NCBI GenBank assembly: GCA_054601695.1
Contig: BAAHQB010000026.1
Coordinates: forward strand, 682,001-746,000
DNA length: 64,000 nucleotides
DNA from: Amorphochlora amoebiformis
Lineage: Eukaryota; Cercozoa; Chlorarachniophyceae
Direction of reading: 5' to 3'
Below, in pieces: positions 1 to 64,000 of the stretch (positions are counted from its first letter, which is position 1; each line of letters begins with the position of its first letter). A program made the translations under genes and the position numbers. The notes beneath the pieces were generated by a model. It had not been told where the DNA came from. It was given only the letters and a program-made list of their open reading frames with translations, and made no database searches.

Positions 1-15194
<15,194 letters not shown>

Positions 15195-15473
15195 TATAGA
15201 ATTACTCGATTTTCGAGTGGAAGATGAAAGAGTCTCACAAGTAGCACGAACATGATACCTCTGCAGTGGCGAGATCTCTCAACATCGTCTAAACTCCCTC
15301 TGGAATGCACGGCGTCCTCCCTCTTTTGAGTCGGAGAATGATGTGTGGGGAGACAGGGGTGGGACAGAAAGCAGTCACTCAGTGTGACATTTACCAATTC
15401 TTCTTTATTTTTCGGTTATTTTGTGACAGACCCATAATTTTTCGGATTAAGTGGGTCGGATCGACCTTCACGT
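15195..15473. promoter_or_regulatory. Divergent promoter region of PEX5 and the synergin-like gene
   Basis: These 279 bp separate the two predicted start codons. The segment has balanced composition and no TA array, unlike the flanking introns. It holds an AT-rich patch (15398-15412) and a direct repeat of aatttttcgg-like text (15408-15445). No TATA box can be assigned with confidence. Both 5' UTRs must lie here. Confidence 0.6.
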
Positions 15474-49130
<33,657 letters not shown>

Positions 49131-50180
49131 TAAGACCGGCCCTGGTCTCTGCACTAGCTAGATTTCTATGGCGCTGGTTCTCAGCTCACAATTAAAATTG
49201 TTACCATTGTTTAGTGTCCGGGCTGTTGACAATGCGAAAGTTATCGTATCAATTAAATCTAGTAAATAGCTTAAGATCATCCGGGCTGTAAAAATATTAA
49301 AACTATATGTGATGATTATGATACTAGTAACCAAGTAGTAGTAGTCAGTACCTTAATCTACTGGTTAATATGCTGACGAAACTTTAGCTTTCACGGTACA
49401 AAAGATTCTGGACACTACTAGAGAGACTTTTCATTCAGTACTATTTTCTAGATTTCATACGTGCGTGCTGAGAAAGCTTCATGCATTACATTAATATTAA
49501 GCACGGATACGCACACGGACTGAGTACGTATACTGGTATATTCGTGACGGCGTACGTATACGTAGCTTCACGTATACGTAGCTTCACGTGCACTGATTGA
49601 TACGCATGCGGACAGTGTTACCTGATACGCATGCGGACAGTGTTACCTGATACGCATGCGGACAGCGTTACCTGATACGCATGCGGATAGTGTTACCTGA
49701 TACGCATGCGGACAGTGTTGCCTGATACGCATGCAGACAGTGTTACCTGATACGCATGCGGACAGTGTCTAGAGTGTTACCTGATACGCATGCGGACAGT
49801 GTTACTGTTACTTTAGCTTGCGGAGTGCAATACGTATAATCGTGATTGCGTACGTGAAGCTACTTAAGCACGCTTGCGGACAGTGTTACTTTTGCTTTGT
49901 GTAGTACGTATATTCTAGATATTCTTGACGGCGTACGTATACGTAAACATTGCAATATATTAGTATATATCTGGTTACATTGCTACTAGTATACCTTTAC
50001 GTTACGATATGCATATACCGTGTATGGTAACGTATAGATAGATATAGTATGTACTAGTTAGTAGTGAGTCAACCCTAGAGCTATCCATAAAATTCATAAT
50101 TCATTTAATTTATCCAGTTATACTCAGCTTTATGTTCTAGATGTTATCAATGATACTAGTAATATTTATTGTACTTAATA
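49131..50180. other. Convergent intergenic spacer
   Basis: This spacer of 1050 bp lies between the stop of the synergin-like gene and that of the GPS2-like gene. It contains no TA array, unlike the introns. It holds a 25-bp minisatellite, several acgtatacgt dyads (49551-49581, 49935-49945) and otherwise unique sequence. Both 3' UTRs and poly(A) signals must lie here. No gene was found. Confidence 0.75.
49598..49806. repeat. 25-bp minisatellite, eight copies
   Basis: Unit tgatacgcatgcggacagtg plus ttacc starts at 49598, 49623, 49648, 49673, 49698, 49723, 49748 and 49782. The last is offset by a 9-bp insertion. All but one of the units keep the perfect palindrome CGCATGCG. Confidence 0.95.
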
Positions 50181-60889
<10,709 letters not shown>

Positions 60890-61051
60890 CGCTTGACCGT
60901 CAAATGTGAATTTACACCTTTTATAATGTTATGTGATATATCATATATTCTTTTGAAGGATATAGGTATATCACGAAAGGGATATCCTATATATTGCCCA
61001 TGAGATATATCTACTTAATGCTCGATAATATTTCTGACGATCCGGGTTGGA
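60890..61051. promoter_or_regulatory. Divergent promoter of the GPS2-like and coiled-coil genes
   Basis: Only 162 bp lie between the two predicted start codons. The segment has no TA array but contains dyads (tgatatatcata near 60932, ggatatcc at 60981-60988, gatatatc near 61003). Confidence 0.55.
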
Positions 61052-63539
<2,488 letters not shown>

Positions 63540-63733
63540 ATACGTATTATATACAGATGTGTATCGTGAAGATATACATAATATATCTATTCTATATATA
63601 TATATATATATATTGTGTGTATGATAATATATATATATTTATACATATTTATATACATATACATACACATGTATATACATATTTACATATATATATATAT
63701 ATATACATATTTATATTATATTGTACACACACA

Positions 63734-63787
<54 letters not shown>

Positions 63788-63853
63788 TACAAAAATATAT
63801 ATATATATATATAATATATAATATTTTTTATGAAAGGTATATACACATACATG

Positions 63854-63898
<45 letters not shown>

Positions 63899-64000
63899 GC
63901 ATATACATTTATTCATACACATATACACACACATATACACATATACATATATGTACACACATATATATACACATATACATATACACATATATATATATAT
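63540..64000. repeat. TA/CA-rich sequence at the right edge
   Basis: TA arrays mixed with (CA)n-like text. Elsewhere in this window such arrays lie inside genes, which suggests that this is an intron and the coiled-coil gene continues. Confidence 0.6.

Noticed and set aside
49598-49806. CRISPR array
   Set aside because: Head-to-tail 25-bp units without spacers, in a eukaryotic intergenic region.

Overview
The window is nuclear DNA from a microbial eukaryote of undetermined lineage. About 110 short exons (typically 30-150 bp, balanced base composition) sit in introns built mostly of (TA)n arrays, with some (CA)n, telomere-like TTAGGG/CCCTAA arrays and a GA/CT block. Nearly all introns are GT-AG. 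Almost every long tyrosine/isoleucine reading frame here is translated TA repeat, not a gene. I rebuilt four genes by chaining exons whose splice phases agree; each exon sum is a multiple of three.

Layout: (1) minus strand, 15194 to beyond the left edge: PEX5, the peroxisomal import receptor (26 exons, first 472 residues, up to just after the third TPR). (2) plus strand, 15474-49130: a gamma-synergin-like AP-1 adaptor accessory protein (56 exons, or 57 with one GC-donor exon; about 1390 residues) with a Gln/Met/Gly/Arg-rich start, many acidic tryptophan motifs and a conserved cysteine-rich C-terminus. (3) a convergent 1.05 kb spacer with a 25-bp minisatellite. (4) minus strand, 60889-50181: a protein with a GPS2-like coiled coil and a proline-rich tail (21 exons, 525 residues). 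(5) plus strand, 61052-63539 or beyond: a highly charged coiled-coil protein (4 exons seen).

PEX5 and synergin share a divergent 279-bp promoter, and the GPS2-like and coiled-coil genes share one of 162 bp. TA arrays lie within introns and are absent from the three spacers and the compact first introns.

The most unusual structure is at exon edges: partial, decayed copies of an exon end plus its splice site lie in tandem in the neighbouring intron at more than a dozen places. Two dispersed repeat families occur inside the telomere-like arrays, and inverted TTAGGG/CCCTAA arrays flank two synergin exons. No mobile element with coding capacity, tRNA, rRNA or CRISPR array was recognised.

All exon boundaries are hand predictions without transcript support. 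Family names rest on remembered motif similarity, not searches.
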